Source: Theobroma cacao (taxonomy: Eukaryota > Streptophyta > Magnoliopsida > Malvales > Malvaceae). From it: a stretch of 64,000 bases of DNA. How positions within the stretch are numbered: position 1 is the stretch's first letter; each line of letters starts with the position of its first letter. A program made the position numbers and the translations under genes. The notes beneath the pieces are model-generated. The model was given only the letters and a program-made list of their open reading frames with translations, was not told the DNA's origin and did not search any database. Of the stretch, positions 23,426-34,662 are shown one piece after another. The stretch lies in assembly GCF_000208745.1 (NCBI RefSeq), contig NC_030851.1, positions 33,502,974 to 33,566,973 on the forward strand, read 5' to 3'.

Positions 23426-24940
23426 ACTCGGTAGTCTTTTGCATTTTTTTTTTGAAAAGTGTATTTTGAGTTTCAAATTCTATTATTTCCTTCCATGTGT
23501 GTCTTTTTGACAACTGTCTCTTTTTGTTCCTATGGAAAGTACTTGATGATTTGCTCTAAGAGCGGTGTGCGGTGTAAATGATATATATTTTTTGACAGTA
23601 CTAGAACTCAATGCCATCATTCATGCAAATCCACCTAGCAGATTCTAATTTTACTATAGCTTTGTTTGCAACACTTCTGTAAGCTTAGAAACTAGATACT
23701 GGACACTCTAAAATGCACTTAATATGTAGCTTGAAAACTTTTGATTTTGCATTGCATGTAGCATTTTCATTTGACATCTAGTTACAACTGTTGTAGTGGT
23801 ATTAGACATACAATAGAAGTTATTACGTGGCATTATTATTACAAGCCACCATGTTGCAAAGTTTTGTTCTATTGCATGGTACTGTGCATCAATTAATCCC
23901 ATGCTTGCATATTGGCTAGAAAGTTTGCTTAAAGTGATCTGTTTAAGAGCAGCTTAATGATGGTTATTGCATCTGTAGAATGAATTTTGTGTCTGTTGGC
24001 AGAGTCTTAATGTGAGGTTGATAATTTTGCAATTTTCATTGCACTTTTATATTTTCTTGAGCAACTGATCTTGCCTCATTTTTAACAATAAAATTGTGTA
24101 TTTTCAGGTGAACTATTTGGTTTTGTTGTTGAATCACCACAAAAGTAGATGGATTGTTTGGTTAAAGCTCTCTTGTTGGTCCTCTATTCTTGCCTACTGT
24201 TTCGCCCTTCCCTGTAGACTTTCGGAAAAAATAAATCTCAGGTTTGAGCTGTTTTCTTTCTTGAATATACTTGTAGATGAATTATAGACCAGCAGGCAAC
24301 TTTCTACTGGTTATATGGGCAAATAAGAAGATTGCTGTTTGGAAATAATGGATGTCTCAGTAAATTGAAAGTGTAAGAGCATGGTTGTAGCATCAATATA
24401 AGTGCCCAATATGGCCATAGTACAAATTTTTCTGTTTGATACTCTCCTCTTTGTGTTACTTTATACCAGTCAATATCCTTCTGTGTGCTTGTGTATTGTA
24501 GGTGAAACTCTGGTATGCCATCCTTGAAATTGGACTGGATGCTTTCTAAAGCTGTGAGCTCAGAATTGTATGTTACATCTCTCGGAAGTTAATAAATATT
24601 TTCTCCTCATGATTCAGATAATTTATTTGACATAGTTATACTCCCCTGCCCCTTTTTCGCATCTTTTTAGTTTCAGTTGGAATCTGTGTCTCACTGGTGA
24701 ATCTATCCATTGACCAATTGTTGTTTTGTTTTGGGGGCAATGGATAAGTGGAGCAGGCTTCATGTTTTATGGTAAGTTCTTTAACTTAACTGTTGTTCTT
24801 CTGGAAAAGAATGATATCTTGCATCTCATATCTTGTAATTATGTGTATAAATATCCTTTTCATATCAAAGCATATTATAATCCTTTTTCATGGTTTATGG
24901 TAAGTTCTTTTCTTGTTCTTCATCAAGCATCCAAAATAAA
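23426..24940 (+). other. 3' flank of the PPR gene
   Basis: No coding region. Several AG|GTGAA-like junctions (near 24107 and 24501) and T-rich tracts suggest a long, possibly spliced 3' UTR, as many plant PPR genes have. Two similar segments around TTTATGGTAAGTTCTTT (24766 and 24894) look like a local duplication. Confidence 0.35.
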
Positions 24941-25163
24941 ATTTTCTTGAAACCCTGAGAGAGAGAAATTTCTGAAATCCTATGAAAGAGATTGAGGAAT
25001 TTGTTTGGGGGATTTCAGGTTTTTGTTGAAAGAATAGGAACTCAAACCAAAACGCCGTATCTTTCTGAGACCCTAAGAGAGAGAGAAATTGTTGAAACTC
25101 TAAGAGAGAGATTGAGGAATTTGGTAGGGAGATTTTGGGTTTTTGTTGAAAGAATAGGAATTC
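24941..25163. repeat. Two tandem copies of a 120-bp unit
   Basis: The sequence from about 24943 recurs exactly 120 bases later. Shared blocks include GAGAGAGAAATT, GAGATTGAGGAATTTG and TTTTTGTTGAAAGAATAGGA. The second copy ends near 25163. Copies differ by scattered substitutions. No reading frame is conserved between them. Confidence 0.85.
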
Positions 25164-27380
25164 ATATGTATAGATCACTTAAAAATATATCACTAAGGTC
25201 AACAACTAAACATTACCTTGAAATCTTTAGTTATCCTATTGTTGCACAATTTTACCAAAAGAAGAAGAGAAGAAGAAGATGATGGAGCTGGAGAGAGATT
25301 GAACGAAGAGAAGAAAAGAATGGTTGTGCAGGAGTAGGAAAGAGAAAAAAAGTTTTTTTTATTATTTATGTATTTTTAAGGAAAATTATTAATATTTAAT
25401 TTTAAGTCCTTAAATATTTTTAGTTTTACCTCATTAATTAGGTGACAGCATTTGATGCACTGATAGTGTATAGTTTCTATACATTGTCAGTGCATCAAAT
25501 ATAAATCCATAGATTAAAAAAGGTCTTCATACTTCATTTTCCCCTCTCATTGATGACAACTAATATAGAGCAGCATGTCGTAATACAGGAAAAACCAAAT
25601 GTGATATCTGTAATATCTATAAGTGCAATGGGAGTAAAATGAGGTGTGAAGAGCTGATCAGTGATCAGGTGATGCTGGGATTTCAGATATTTCCCCCTTA
25701 CCCGAGAAGATTAACCAAACTTTATGAATCACACATACATTGAAATGCGCTTACTTTTGATCATTCCCTTCAGCCCTGGGGTATTATTATGAAGATTTTT
25801 CTGTTATTTTCTATTTTATTTTTCATAAGATGCTATTCATCCTGCATTTTTGTTATGAATAATTGTTAATGATGTTTATAGTTTTCTCTTACAGCATGTC
25901 AACTGGGCCTTGGACAGTTTTCAGATCCATCCAGGGTGTGCCACTTTTAATAATTGAAATGGGAGGCTAAAATTGAGCCTGAAATCCAAATAAGGTATCT
26001 CTTCACATTTAGCTTCCTCCAATTTTTTGTCGGTCTTTCGAGAGGGAAAGGAAGAGGAGGGAGGGTGGAGGAATATCTGACCTGTTTGGGAAGGCTGCCT
26101 ATTTTTAATTCATTTTTCTGTTCAGTATAATTTTCTGATGGATTGGAAGAGTATATAATAACTGCTAACAAGTTATAAATTCAGCACAAAATTACCAAAT
26201 GACTTCTGTTGAAGCTAAAGTTGCCACCTTTTTTGTCCAGGTCTCCAAGGAGGACAAATAAAATTAAAGGAATGGACTAAAAATTTCCTCAGATTCCTGA
26301 ATTTCAGTCAGGTGCTGTGTGACAATCCAAAAGTCAGAAGATAATTATGATCTTGAAAAATTCATAAATCAAAGTTGCATCTTCTAATTTAGTGGGTCAT
26401 GTAGCTAAAGATATTGGAGAGGTTTGTAAACTTGCAGCCTGTCCTCGTTGTCTTCCAAGTTTTAAGACCAACTGCTAATTACAACACCATGTCATAACAA
26501 GAGTACTGTACTCTGAAGGCCAACTGTTCTTTGCTAGAAAAGAAGTTGATTTATTTTGCTATTTCTACCATCTAAATAGGACATTGTATATCACTCTGCT
26601 GAGCTTCAAGAAGAATTATAAGAATTCAGCCACATTCAAGAGTGCATGCTATTAGCTCATGCTTTAAATTAATACTTGTTGTCATATTAAAAAACCAGCA
26701 AAAAAAAAAAAAATGCAGATGCCTTGAAAAAGAAAGGGATACATGAAAGAATGAGCTGCTGGCGCCAGATGTGGGAAGTGCTAATTGTTGGTCTGTAACT
26801 ATGAGTTTCGGACGATGGCTTTGTTGTTTTCTCCTTTCTTTGGGAAGAATTAGGAGTTAAAAAAAAGGTTATGCAGGATGATTATATGTTCCAAAAATGG
26901 AGCTGTCACCACGAAGATCCAAGATAGCTGACCTGAAAGTGTTGCCATGTTACTAGAGATAAACCAGTTTGGTTTCCTCTTATCTGAATTCATTAGTAAC
27001 TTTCAAAAAAAAAAAGAAAAGGTGTTGCCATGCCCAAAAACTAATTTATGGCATTGGAATCAGAGCAACATTCTGGCATTTTGGCATAGTTCCAAGGAGC
27101 GAGAATCTAATTCGGGTGCTGGATCATTTGATTTTGGGGTACAATCAATAGAAATGAATACTTAGCCGAGGGGACCCTACCTTAACGGAGCATTTAGAAA
27201 AGCAATCATCACCAAAGATTACTTGCCTCCCGTACTCGGTTTATGTTTGATTCTTTGCCTCGACATGAATCCTCCTACATGAAGTTCCCTTGAAGTCATC
27301 CTCTTTCGCAATTGCCTAGCATCAAATGCTTCTTATTTCCCTTGGCCAACTTCCATTGCCGGTCATAACTTCATTCTAGA
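25164..27380. other. Intergenic DNA between the PPR and NHL genes
   Basis: No supported gene. It holds a compact hairpin (25451-25499), a poly(A) run near 26699-26713, and the probable promoter and leader of the NHL gene at its right end. Short frames here (such as 25947-26171) resemble nothing known. Confidence 0.45.
25451..25499. repeat. Near-perfect hairpin, 23-bp arms with 3-bp loop
   Basis: Arms 25451-25473 (starting TTTGATGCACTGATAG) and 25477-25499 (ending GTCAGTGCATCAAA) are reverse complements at 21 of 23 positions around a TTT loop. It looks like the collapsed ends of a miniature inverted-repeat element. A regulatory RNA hairpin is possible but unsupported. Confidence 0.8.
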
Positions 27381-28475
27381 ATGGCTCAGCAGCATGTTGA
27401 AACCAACCCACATTTTATTGGTCCTGATGAAGAGCTCTCACCAGAGCTACGTGATCATCTACCTAATGCTTTGTTGCGATCACGACGGGATCATGACCAA
27501 CGTCCAGCGCCGCGTGGTCCACGGGAGATGCAACCTCCTCAAGACGAACGTCTGCACCCGAGACATCTTCAGGACCAAGGTCCCCGCCCACTTGGTCCGT
27601 CTCCGCCGGCACAACATCATGAAGACCAACGTCCCCAACCGCAACATCGTCAGGGCCAACAGCCCGAGCCACTTGGAATGTGGGCGCCAAGAGCACGGGT
27701 TCAAAGTCCAGCCCCAAAAAAACAGAAACGTAGCAGGACGCGTAAGGAAGTGGTGAAGCAACCACAGGTTCAAGACCAACATTCTCGTGCGTCATTGTTA
27801 CAGCCGCAGGGTGAAAGCACCCAAGGATCAATGACACCGAAACCTGAGGGCCAGCAACCCTATGAACGTCGCCCCCACTCAAGCCTTTTTCTTCCGCGAG
27901 TCCGTCGAACCAAACCTGTAACATGGTTTGCAGCAGCTTTCTGTATAATTTTTTGGCTTGCCGTAATAATAGGAGGCTTAATTGTTCTGGTAGTCTATCT
28001 CGTCTTTCGACCACGTAGCCCACGTTTTGATGTTACTAGCGTCACCCTGAATGCAGCCTATCTCGACATGGGTTATCTGCTAAATGCTGATCTTACCGTG
28101 CTTGCAAACTTCACAAATCCAAACAAGAAGGTGCGCGTGGATTTCAGTTCCATGTACCTTGATCTTTACTTCGAGAATACACGGATTGCTACTCAATACG
28201 TCGAACCTTTCTCAGCAGCAAGAGGTCAGTCCATGTTTGCAAATATTCATATGGTAACCAGTCAGGTTAGGCTTTCAGTGAAAGAAACTCTGCTGCTTCA
28301 AAAGCAGATTCAGAACAACCGAGTCATCTTTACAATCAAGGGGGAGTTTCGAACGCGATCCAATTTCGGAAGTGTCTGGAGTTACTCGTATTGGTTGCAC
28401 GGTCGTTGTAGCATCATGGTGTCCAGCCCTCCCACCGGGGTCTTAAGAGACAAAAGATGCAGAACCAAACAGTGA
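27381..28475 (+). CDS. NDR1/HIN1-like (NHL) protein with LEA_2 domain and P/Q/R-rich N-terminus
   Basis: A 364-residue intronless protein. Residues 1-165 are low-complexity, rich in Pro, Gln, Arg and His, with loose repeats around RPxPxG and HQDQ-like motifs. A basic stretch RVRRTKP (173-179) precedes one membrane span at about 182-209. The remainder is a LEA_2 domain (about 215-335) with the family features LNAAYLDMGYLLNADLTVLA, NFTNPNKKVRVDF and a Cys-containing C-terminus. NHL proteins are usually membrane-anchored, with the LEA_2 domain on the non-cytosolic side, and many respond to pathogens or abiotic stress. The start Met is the first in frame. The long polar tail is larger than in small NHL proteins but known in a subgroup. 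The partner or ligand is unknown. Confidence 0.9.
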   Translation: MAQQHVETNPHFIGPDEELSPELRDHLPNALLRSRRDHDQRPAPRGPREMQPPQDERLHPRHLQDQGPRPLGPSPPAQHHEDQRPQPQHRQGQQPEPLGMWAPRARVQSPAPKKQKRSRTRKEVVKQPQVQDQHSRASLLQPQGESTQGSMTPKPEGQQPYERRPHSSLFLPRVRRTKPVTWFAAAFCIIFWLAVIIGGLIVLVVYLVFRPRSPRFDVTSVTLNAAYLDMGYLLNADLTVLANFTNPNKKVRVDFSSMYLDLYFENTRIATQYVEPFSAARGQSMFANIHMVTSQVRLSVKETLLLQKQIQNNRVIFTIKGEFRTRSNFGSVWSYSYWLHGRCSIMVSSPPTGVLRDKRCRTKQ

Positions 28476-28996
28476 GGATGAATCATTTCCATTGTAATTA
28501 TTTTCTTCTTTTAGTTTTGCTTCAAAACTTATTAATAATATTAGAAATTGATTTTGCACTTGTTTGAAAACAAAACACTTCAATTTCATATATATCATAC
28601 TCAATTTTGCAAATTCAAGAAGAAATCAACGCCATTGGTCAACTCTTTTTCTTACTCTCATCCACATTTCTTTTTTAATTCCATTCTCCATCTCCCATAC
28701 AATTTAAGACAGAACATCTTCTACAAGAATCAGGGGAGAATGCCTTTCCAACAAAAAACTACAGAAACCCAAGAATCCTGGTCGGCCCTTTTCTCTATTA
28801 ACCAATAAAAAGCTAACAAAAAACTATAGAGACCCAAGAATCCTGGTCCGCCCTTTTCTCTATTAAAGGAGTCACGCAGAATTCATCACCAACCACATAG
28901 CCCTCTTGCCTAAGCCTGGACCACATACACACAATTTGAGCAAGCAAAATAGACAAACCAGTGTTGAAGGAAAATACACAAAAAAAAAAAAACCCC
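28476..28996. other. Convergent 3' ends of the NHL gene and kinase locus, with a 65-bp duplication
   Basis: Non-coding space between two convergent loci. Within it, 28751-28801 recurs at 28816-28866 (period 65), with blocks ACAAAAAACTA, CCCAAGAATCCTGGTC and CTTTTCTCTATTAA. No gene is supported. Confidence 0.7.
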
Positions 28997-31900
28997 TTAG
29001 AATCTCAGGCAATGATCTCTGGTGAAGAAGGGATGCCTGAGGGCTTGATGAGCAGTTAATCGACTGCAAGGATCAAATTTAAGAAGACCTTGCAATTGGT
29101 CAATCAAATCCCATGCAGAGTGATCTACATGCTGCATCACCAGATTCTGCCAGAAGAAAATATATATTTGAGTCAGAATGACGATAGCATACATACAAGT
29201 TCATCACAATCATCATAAGAATTTCTGATTACGGCGTGCAAGTCAACAAGACACCTGAAGACAAGGCAACTTCAAAACAGCTTTAATGCTCTCCCTTGAG
29301 GTAGCATCCTCTGGCCAATCCAGTCTACCCCTTTTGACATACTTCTCAGCATGCCGACTTGACAAAAAGAATCAAGAATATAAGAAAAGATTTTGCAACA
29401 CTGAGAGTATAAATACACAAACTCCAAAAGAGTACATACTCCACTCATTTTAACATGTGCTGAGGCAATGGACCCAAAACCTTCTCCATCATGACAAGGT
29501 GCTCCAAGTTCTCATGAGTTTGAAACAAAGCTTCTCCCTGTAAACAAACATATTTCTGCCATTCTTACCATCTAGCATCTGAAATTCGCAATAATATGCT
29601 TTATAACATTAAACATACCGAGCACAGTTCCACCAAGATACAACCAACACTCCATATGTCACATGGGTAACTCCATCCTAATCCTGAAAAGAGAAATAAG
29701 CTCAGTATGGCTCACAGAAGGATAACAAGAGGACAGGATAAGGAAAATATTAGCATACCGAGAATAACCTCAGGTGCTCGATAGTGCCTTGTGGAGACAA
29801 TGTAGTTACGATCTTGATGCTCGTATACAGTACTACCAAAATCAATAACCTTGATGGCACTTGATTTTGGCAACCTCTTGTAGCAAGTTCCCTCCATTGG
29901 TGAACAGGACATAAACTGTTATAATAGATTAAGAAAAGAATACAAACACAAGAAGATCATTAGTGATAAATATCAACACCAGCCATCCCTGGCAATGGAA
30001 ATGGGTAGATTGCAAACAAAGAACATTATGTTGGCAACATCTAAAAGATCAACAAAGAAAAAATAATCAAGAATTAATTTAGAAAGATTACAGAATATAC
30101 CTTGTAGTCAGGTATTTTTGCATATTCTGGGGAAACAAGAAGCATATTCTCAGGCTTCAAGTCAGTATGGATGAGAAGCAAATCATGCATAACTGGATAT
30201 TGTTATAAATAAGCAAAAGCAAATAACCATCAGATATAAGCAATTATTACTATTTAAAAGTATAGCTTTACCCTATGCACTGTGCATCTTACTAAGACAG
30301 AAATGAATGTCTCCATAGAAAGTACTAAATACTAGAGTAAACTCCACTTACACCTCCTATGGTTTCAATTTTTCCAACATAAAACCCTGTATATTTTCCC
30401 AATTAACCACATGTGGATAAGTTTTGTTCCCATAAGGGGTTACATCATTAATTTCACCACATAATTTACCAAAATAGGGTCAAAAGTTTGCCAATTTGTT
30501 CACACTTAAGGGTATTTTGATAATTTTAACCCCTTCTGAGAACAATACTAATCTAAAGGGAGCTAATTGGGTAAAAAAACACAAGGTGCTATAAGGAAAA
30601 AGTTGAATAGGGAGTGTATGTGGAGTTTATCCTAAATACTAATAAAGCTACAAGGGGCAAATTTATATATAAATAAATATAAAAATATATAATACAAAAG
30701 TTAAAAATTAAAATAGACAAATAGAAAGAGCCATTAAGTCCCTAGTGGTAAAATAGTGATCCATGCAACTCAAGTAAACTGTTGCCACCAGCTTTAAAAA
30801 GAAAGTGAAGAATGGCAGCAGTAATGTCTACACACATGCTACACATTCCAATAGTTGTCTGCCAAGCTCCCGGACAAGGTCAACCGAAAAGAGGCGATAA
30901 TTATTTTTCCGAAGAAAATCATACAAGCTTGGTCCAAGCATCTCAAATACCTGTTGAGGCCATTTAAATCCACATGCAAGTCTTAACTTTCAAAACATTT
31001 ATAATGTGGGAAGCATATTGTAAATTAATAGTATACTTACAATGCAGACATGATTGCGATAGTCAAACCAGTTCCGTAATTGAACACAACTGCAAAGATT
31101 TAATCCATTTAACCACTGAAATAAAAGTAACATTTAAACCAAGAGGTTATGGGGGATAATTATATGAGAAATCACACTCACTGGCCACCATTTCTGTCAT
31201 ATTTACCAAGCAACTGGAGCACATCAAGTTCCATCATTGCCACTTCCTGGTATTTCTTGATACTTCGAACAACTTTTATAGCAACCATTTCTTGAGTTTC
31301 CCTGTCCCAGCACTCCAGAACCTGACCAAAGGTGCCTGTAGAATAAAAAGGATGAATAACCACACAAGATTAACATTAATGGATGTGCTGACAAAACATG
31401 AGCCTGTCAGATGATGGAATATGATAGGAAGTTAAAAAACTAACCTTCACCAACTTTTCAGTAGATCTTGTCTGCAAAAACAAGAGCAGAAAACCATAAG
31501 CTGTAAAGGAAGGTTGAATTTGGGAAGAAATAAAATAGTAGATGCATCAAGAGTAAAGGGAATACAAGATTCCAGCTCAACTAACATAAATCTTATTAGA
31601 ACATTGGGAGATAGAAGGGTAACGATAAATTTGGGTTTCTGCAAAAAAAATAGATAGATTGTGCGAGTACTATGATCAAGATGAGAACTTTTTCTGCTTT
31701 CTTCTTTTTTGTTAACTTCACTTAGGGAGGTGGAAAGGAGAGAGTTAGTAAAATATATTTCGGCCACCAAGAATAATGAATTATTGGCAGTTGAAAAATT
31801 GTTTTTCCCATGATTTCAGCCTATCCAAAACTTTATGAATAAATAAAGTAAAAGAGATTTTAACTTTTGTAAAACTAGGACTGTAAGTCAATGTGAAACT

Positions 31901-32913
31901 TCATTTATAAGATTGATCTTGAAAATCAATGCAATCTAAAAACTAAATGAACTTTAGGTGGTAAAAATCAAGGAAAGTGGCAAAACAAAAAAGACAAAGA
32001 TAATGTTACAATATTCTCGGATATCATCTAGCCTGTTATAGTCCTTCACGAAGTAAGCAAATGGGACAAAACAAATGTAGAAAAAAAGCTCTTCAATAAG
32101 TGATTAAATGTAATTACAGCGAGAAGTTAAATTCTCTCCAAGTGCAAACATGTAATGTCCATCTTTGTCATCATCTTGCCATGGGGGAGATACTTTTTGA
32201 GCCAATCCCTTCTCAAACAAACTAGCATTATCCGGGAGTGCCCTCGAAGGCCCAAAGCTCGTCACATTTCCAACATCTTGCCCATTATGCATTCCTGACT
32301 GAGCCTACACGCAGCCATTCCATTCACACTCCACTAAATAAATAGTAACTCCAAAACTTATCATCCCCTTCCATCAAATTTCCCGCTTTGATGTCTCAAC
32401 ATGAGCAACATGTTTTGGCCGCCCAAAATAACGGATTTTCAATACCCAAATGAAAATAAGATTTTAAGCAATCAAAACTAATCATAATTGAGATACAAAA
32501 AGATATTAACAATGTATAATTAAGAACATCAAGAAATTAACAACAAAATTCCAACATGCTTCTCTGTCATAGACTTATCGAGGAAAAAATCATAATTCCC
32601 CTACGCTAAATGAAAAAGATCATCAATTTACCGAGAAAACCAATTGAAAAGAAAAACAACTTTTACCTCCCCAAAATAAACGATTCACAATTTTTGAGAC
32701 AATCTCGCATAATTCAGGTAAAGAATCAGAGCAAATTAGCAGGAAACTTAACAGCGCATACAGTAAATTAACCGTCCATAAAATTTGAAAAAAATAAAAT
32801 AAAAATGCTAACTTTTGCTGAGGTTGGTTGAATTCCCAAGCTAATCTAGGCCTCTTCCTGGGACGGCGATCCATGTGAGTATGAGGAAACTCCGTAAAAT
32901 AATCCATCTCCAT
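28997..32913 (-). pseudogene. AFC2: AFC2-type LAMMER (CLK family) protein kinase, interrupted by two in-frame TGA codons
   Basis: LAMMER kinases phosphorylate SR splicing factors in the nucleus. Twelve exons can be laid out: 32913 to ~32830; 32304-32118; 31471-31445; 31335-31182; 31089-31041; 30950-30836; 30192-30101; 29915-29759; 29683-29619; 29537-29440; 29357-29255; 29147-28997. The N-terminus reads EFPHTHMDRRPRKRPRLAW. Kinase landmarks are present: [36 protein letters not shown] and [12 protein letters not shown], plus a variant LAMMER motif [11 protein letters not shown]. However, exon 3 has TGA at 31458-31460 where the family has Ser (after YKIY), and exon 10 has TGA at 29445-29447 where it has Arg (after HMLK). 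No clean phase-compatible donor joins exon 1 to exon 2. All other junctions are good GT-AG sites in the right phase, so this is an unprocessed, fairly young duplicate pseudogene. Sequencing error is the main alternative. Confidence 0.85.
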
Positions 32914-33229
32914 CTCAATCGAGACCCTAACCCTAATTGTTTTTCCGATTTTATCGAATTTGTGAAGAGATCGATTCGTGCGTTTCTTAATTTTGCACAG
33001 GAAGATGGAAAAAAAAACAAAAAGGAAAATAGAGCTTAATCTCACGTGGGTGATTGGATTTTGTTCTGAGGGTTAATCTGGACCGTTTACTAGTTTAGTT
33101 TATATTGTTCCTCTCTTGACCACGGTCAGTTAACTATGGTTGCGATTCTAACCGCCGTTGAGTTAGTCTTTTGGTTCCTTTTGTGTCTCTGTTGATGGAA
33201 TTAGGATTTAGGAAATATGCGAATGTACT
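32914..33229. other. Upstream region of the kinase locus
   Basis: Former promoter and leader of the AFC2-like locus. No element is clearly identifiable. Confidence 0.4.
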
Positions 33230-33500
33230 TTAAAACCGGACATAATTATGTGAGGGCATTCCTCTGTCCAACAAAACCAAGAAGATATTCTTAGAAATAC
33301 AAACCATGCTTAGCTTAGCAGCTTCATTTCCATGAGGCTTATACTAGCAATCTTGCAGACATGGAATTGTATCACTTTCACCTTTGCTTTCTTAACGTAA
33401 ATACCAATTGGAGAGAGGTCTGGATTTGTCCATTCCGGCTTCTTTACAACTCCTAATGCATCTCCTTCTAGAATGATATCTGTGTTAGAAGTCATTAAAG
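33230..33500 (-). pseudogene. LINE RNase H domain fragment
   Basis: On the minus strand, TDIILEGDALGVV followed by NPDLSPIGIYV and FHVCKI matches the middle of the LINE-type RNase H domain. In a shifted frame come AKHGLYF and the tail ending NALT, typical of the domain's end. Stops interrupt it. No poly(A) tail or duplication was found, so only a domain fragment is supported. Confidence 0.6.
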
Positions 33501-34662
33501 GCAGCTGATCGCGTGATCCTCACGTGCTGGCTTCTGTTAATGGCTTAATTGTTATTAAACAATGCTTAGTTAGTTAATTGTTATCTAAACTATATTCATT
33601 CTTAGCTACATAGCTGCTCCACATGCAACACTTATTCCGAATTTTATTATGTTTAGAGGGCGTTTTTGGATTTTACCTATGTCTTCTCCTTGATTCCCCT
33701 TCCCTTTAGGATCCACAGGTTTTTGGGTTTCCTGTAGTTGATTGTGGCAACTCTCCCATTCTTCAATACATTGGTTTTTTTTGGGATTTTCCTTTTTATT
33801 GAAGGGGTCTGCTGTTGGTCTCCTCGTCCCATGTCTCTTTACTTTATTCTTCTCTCTGTTTCTACTTCTTGGGTTCAATCGGTTAGGGTATTTGCATTGT
33901 TCCCTTTCAATTGTGTTGCTCTTCGGATTTGGAGTTCTGCATGGCAGAAATAGTTGCTTTAGAGATAGAGATTTGTTTTTCCAATGAAATTGTAGAGGGA
34001 GGGAGAGAAGGGGATAAAGGGGGAGGAGCGACTGAGTTTTTATTTATGCGAAAACAAAGGCGTTTCATCAATACAGCAAGAACAAAATTATTAGCTCCAA
34101 AAGCTGTGCAACAGAGTTATGCACATTTTTTTTCGCTTTATTTGGTATTTGTCTTTTTCTTTATGGTTAATTATGTATTATTTTATTAGTAATAGGAAAA
34201 TAGAAATAATGAAATAATAATCTGATTTTAGATTTTATTTTTTAAAATCTTCTTAGGATTAGTTAGTTGTTTCAGAGTAAAAAAAAAAAAATCAAATAGC
34301 AAAAGAAGAAGAGGATTAAGTTACAAAAATTGAAAATTCTCTAATCCATTTTTCTATTTTGATTAATGGACTCAAATTGCTACTGAAAACCTAGATAATG
34401 GAAATGTGCTTTTATATTATCTACAATTATTGTTATTTCTCCTACAATGTTGTTAAAAAATACTTTGTTACTTTAATTTATTAATGAAATATATTTTTAA
34501 ATTATTTAATTATTCCAAATGATCTTCTAACAAAATGATGTTCAAATTATATATCAATTAATATCTCCAGCAGCATAACGCGGGTCAATAATTAGTTGTT
34601 ATTAAAATTAGTTAAGTAGTTAGTGGTAATTTTGTAACAAAATTTTTTTCTATTTTCTTTCC
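33501..34662. other. Intergenic DNA
   Basis: No supported gene. A minus-strand Lys/Arg-rich frame at 33606-33878 could be a remnant of the LINE gag-like region because it precedes the RNase H fragment in the right orientation, but there is no zinc knuckle to prove it. Confidence 0.35.

Noticed and set aside
27463..28023. 186-residue minus-strand frame over the NHL gene
   Set aside because: An antisense shadow caused by the GC-rich, biased N-terminal coding sequence.
32640..32913. A long exon 1 of the kinase reading through to a GGAG|GTAAAAG donor
   Set aside because: It would add about 50 hydrophobic residues absent from the family. The normal exon end is expected near 32830, so this is more likely intron.
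33606..33878. Lys/Arg-rich 90-residue minus-strand frame as a LINE ORF1 remnant
   Set aside because: Orientation fits the neighbouring RNase H fragment, but there is no zinc knuckle or other defining motif.
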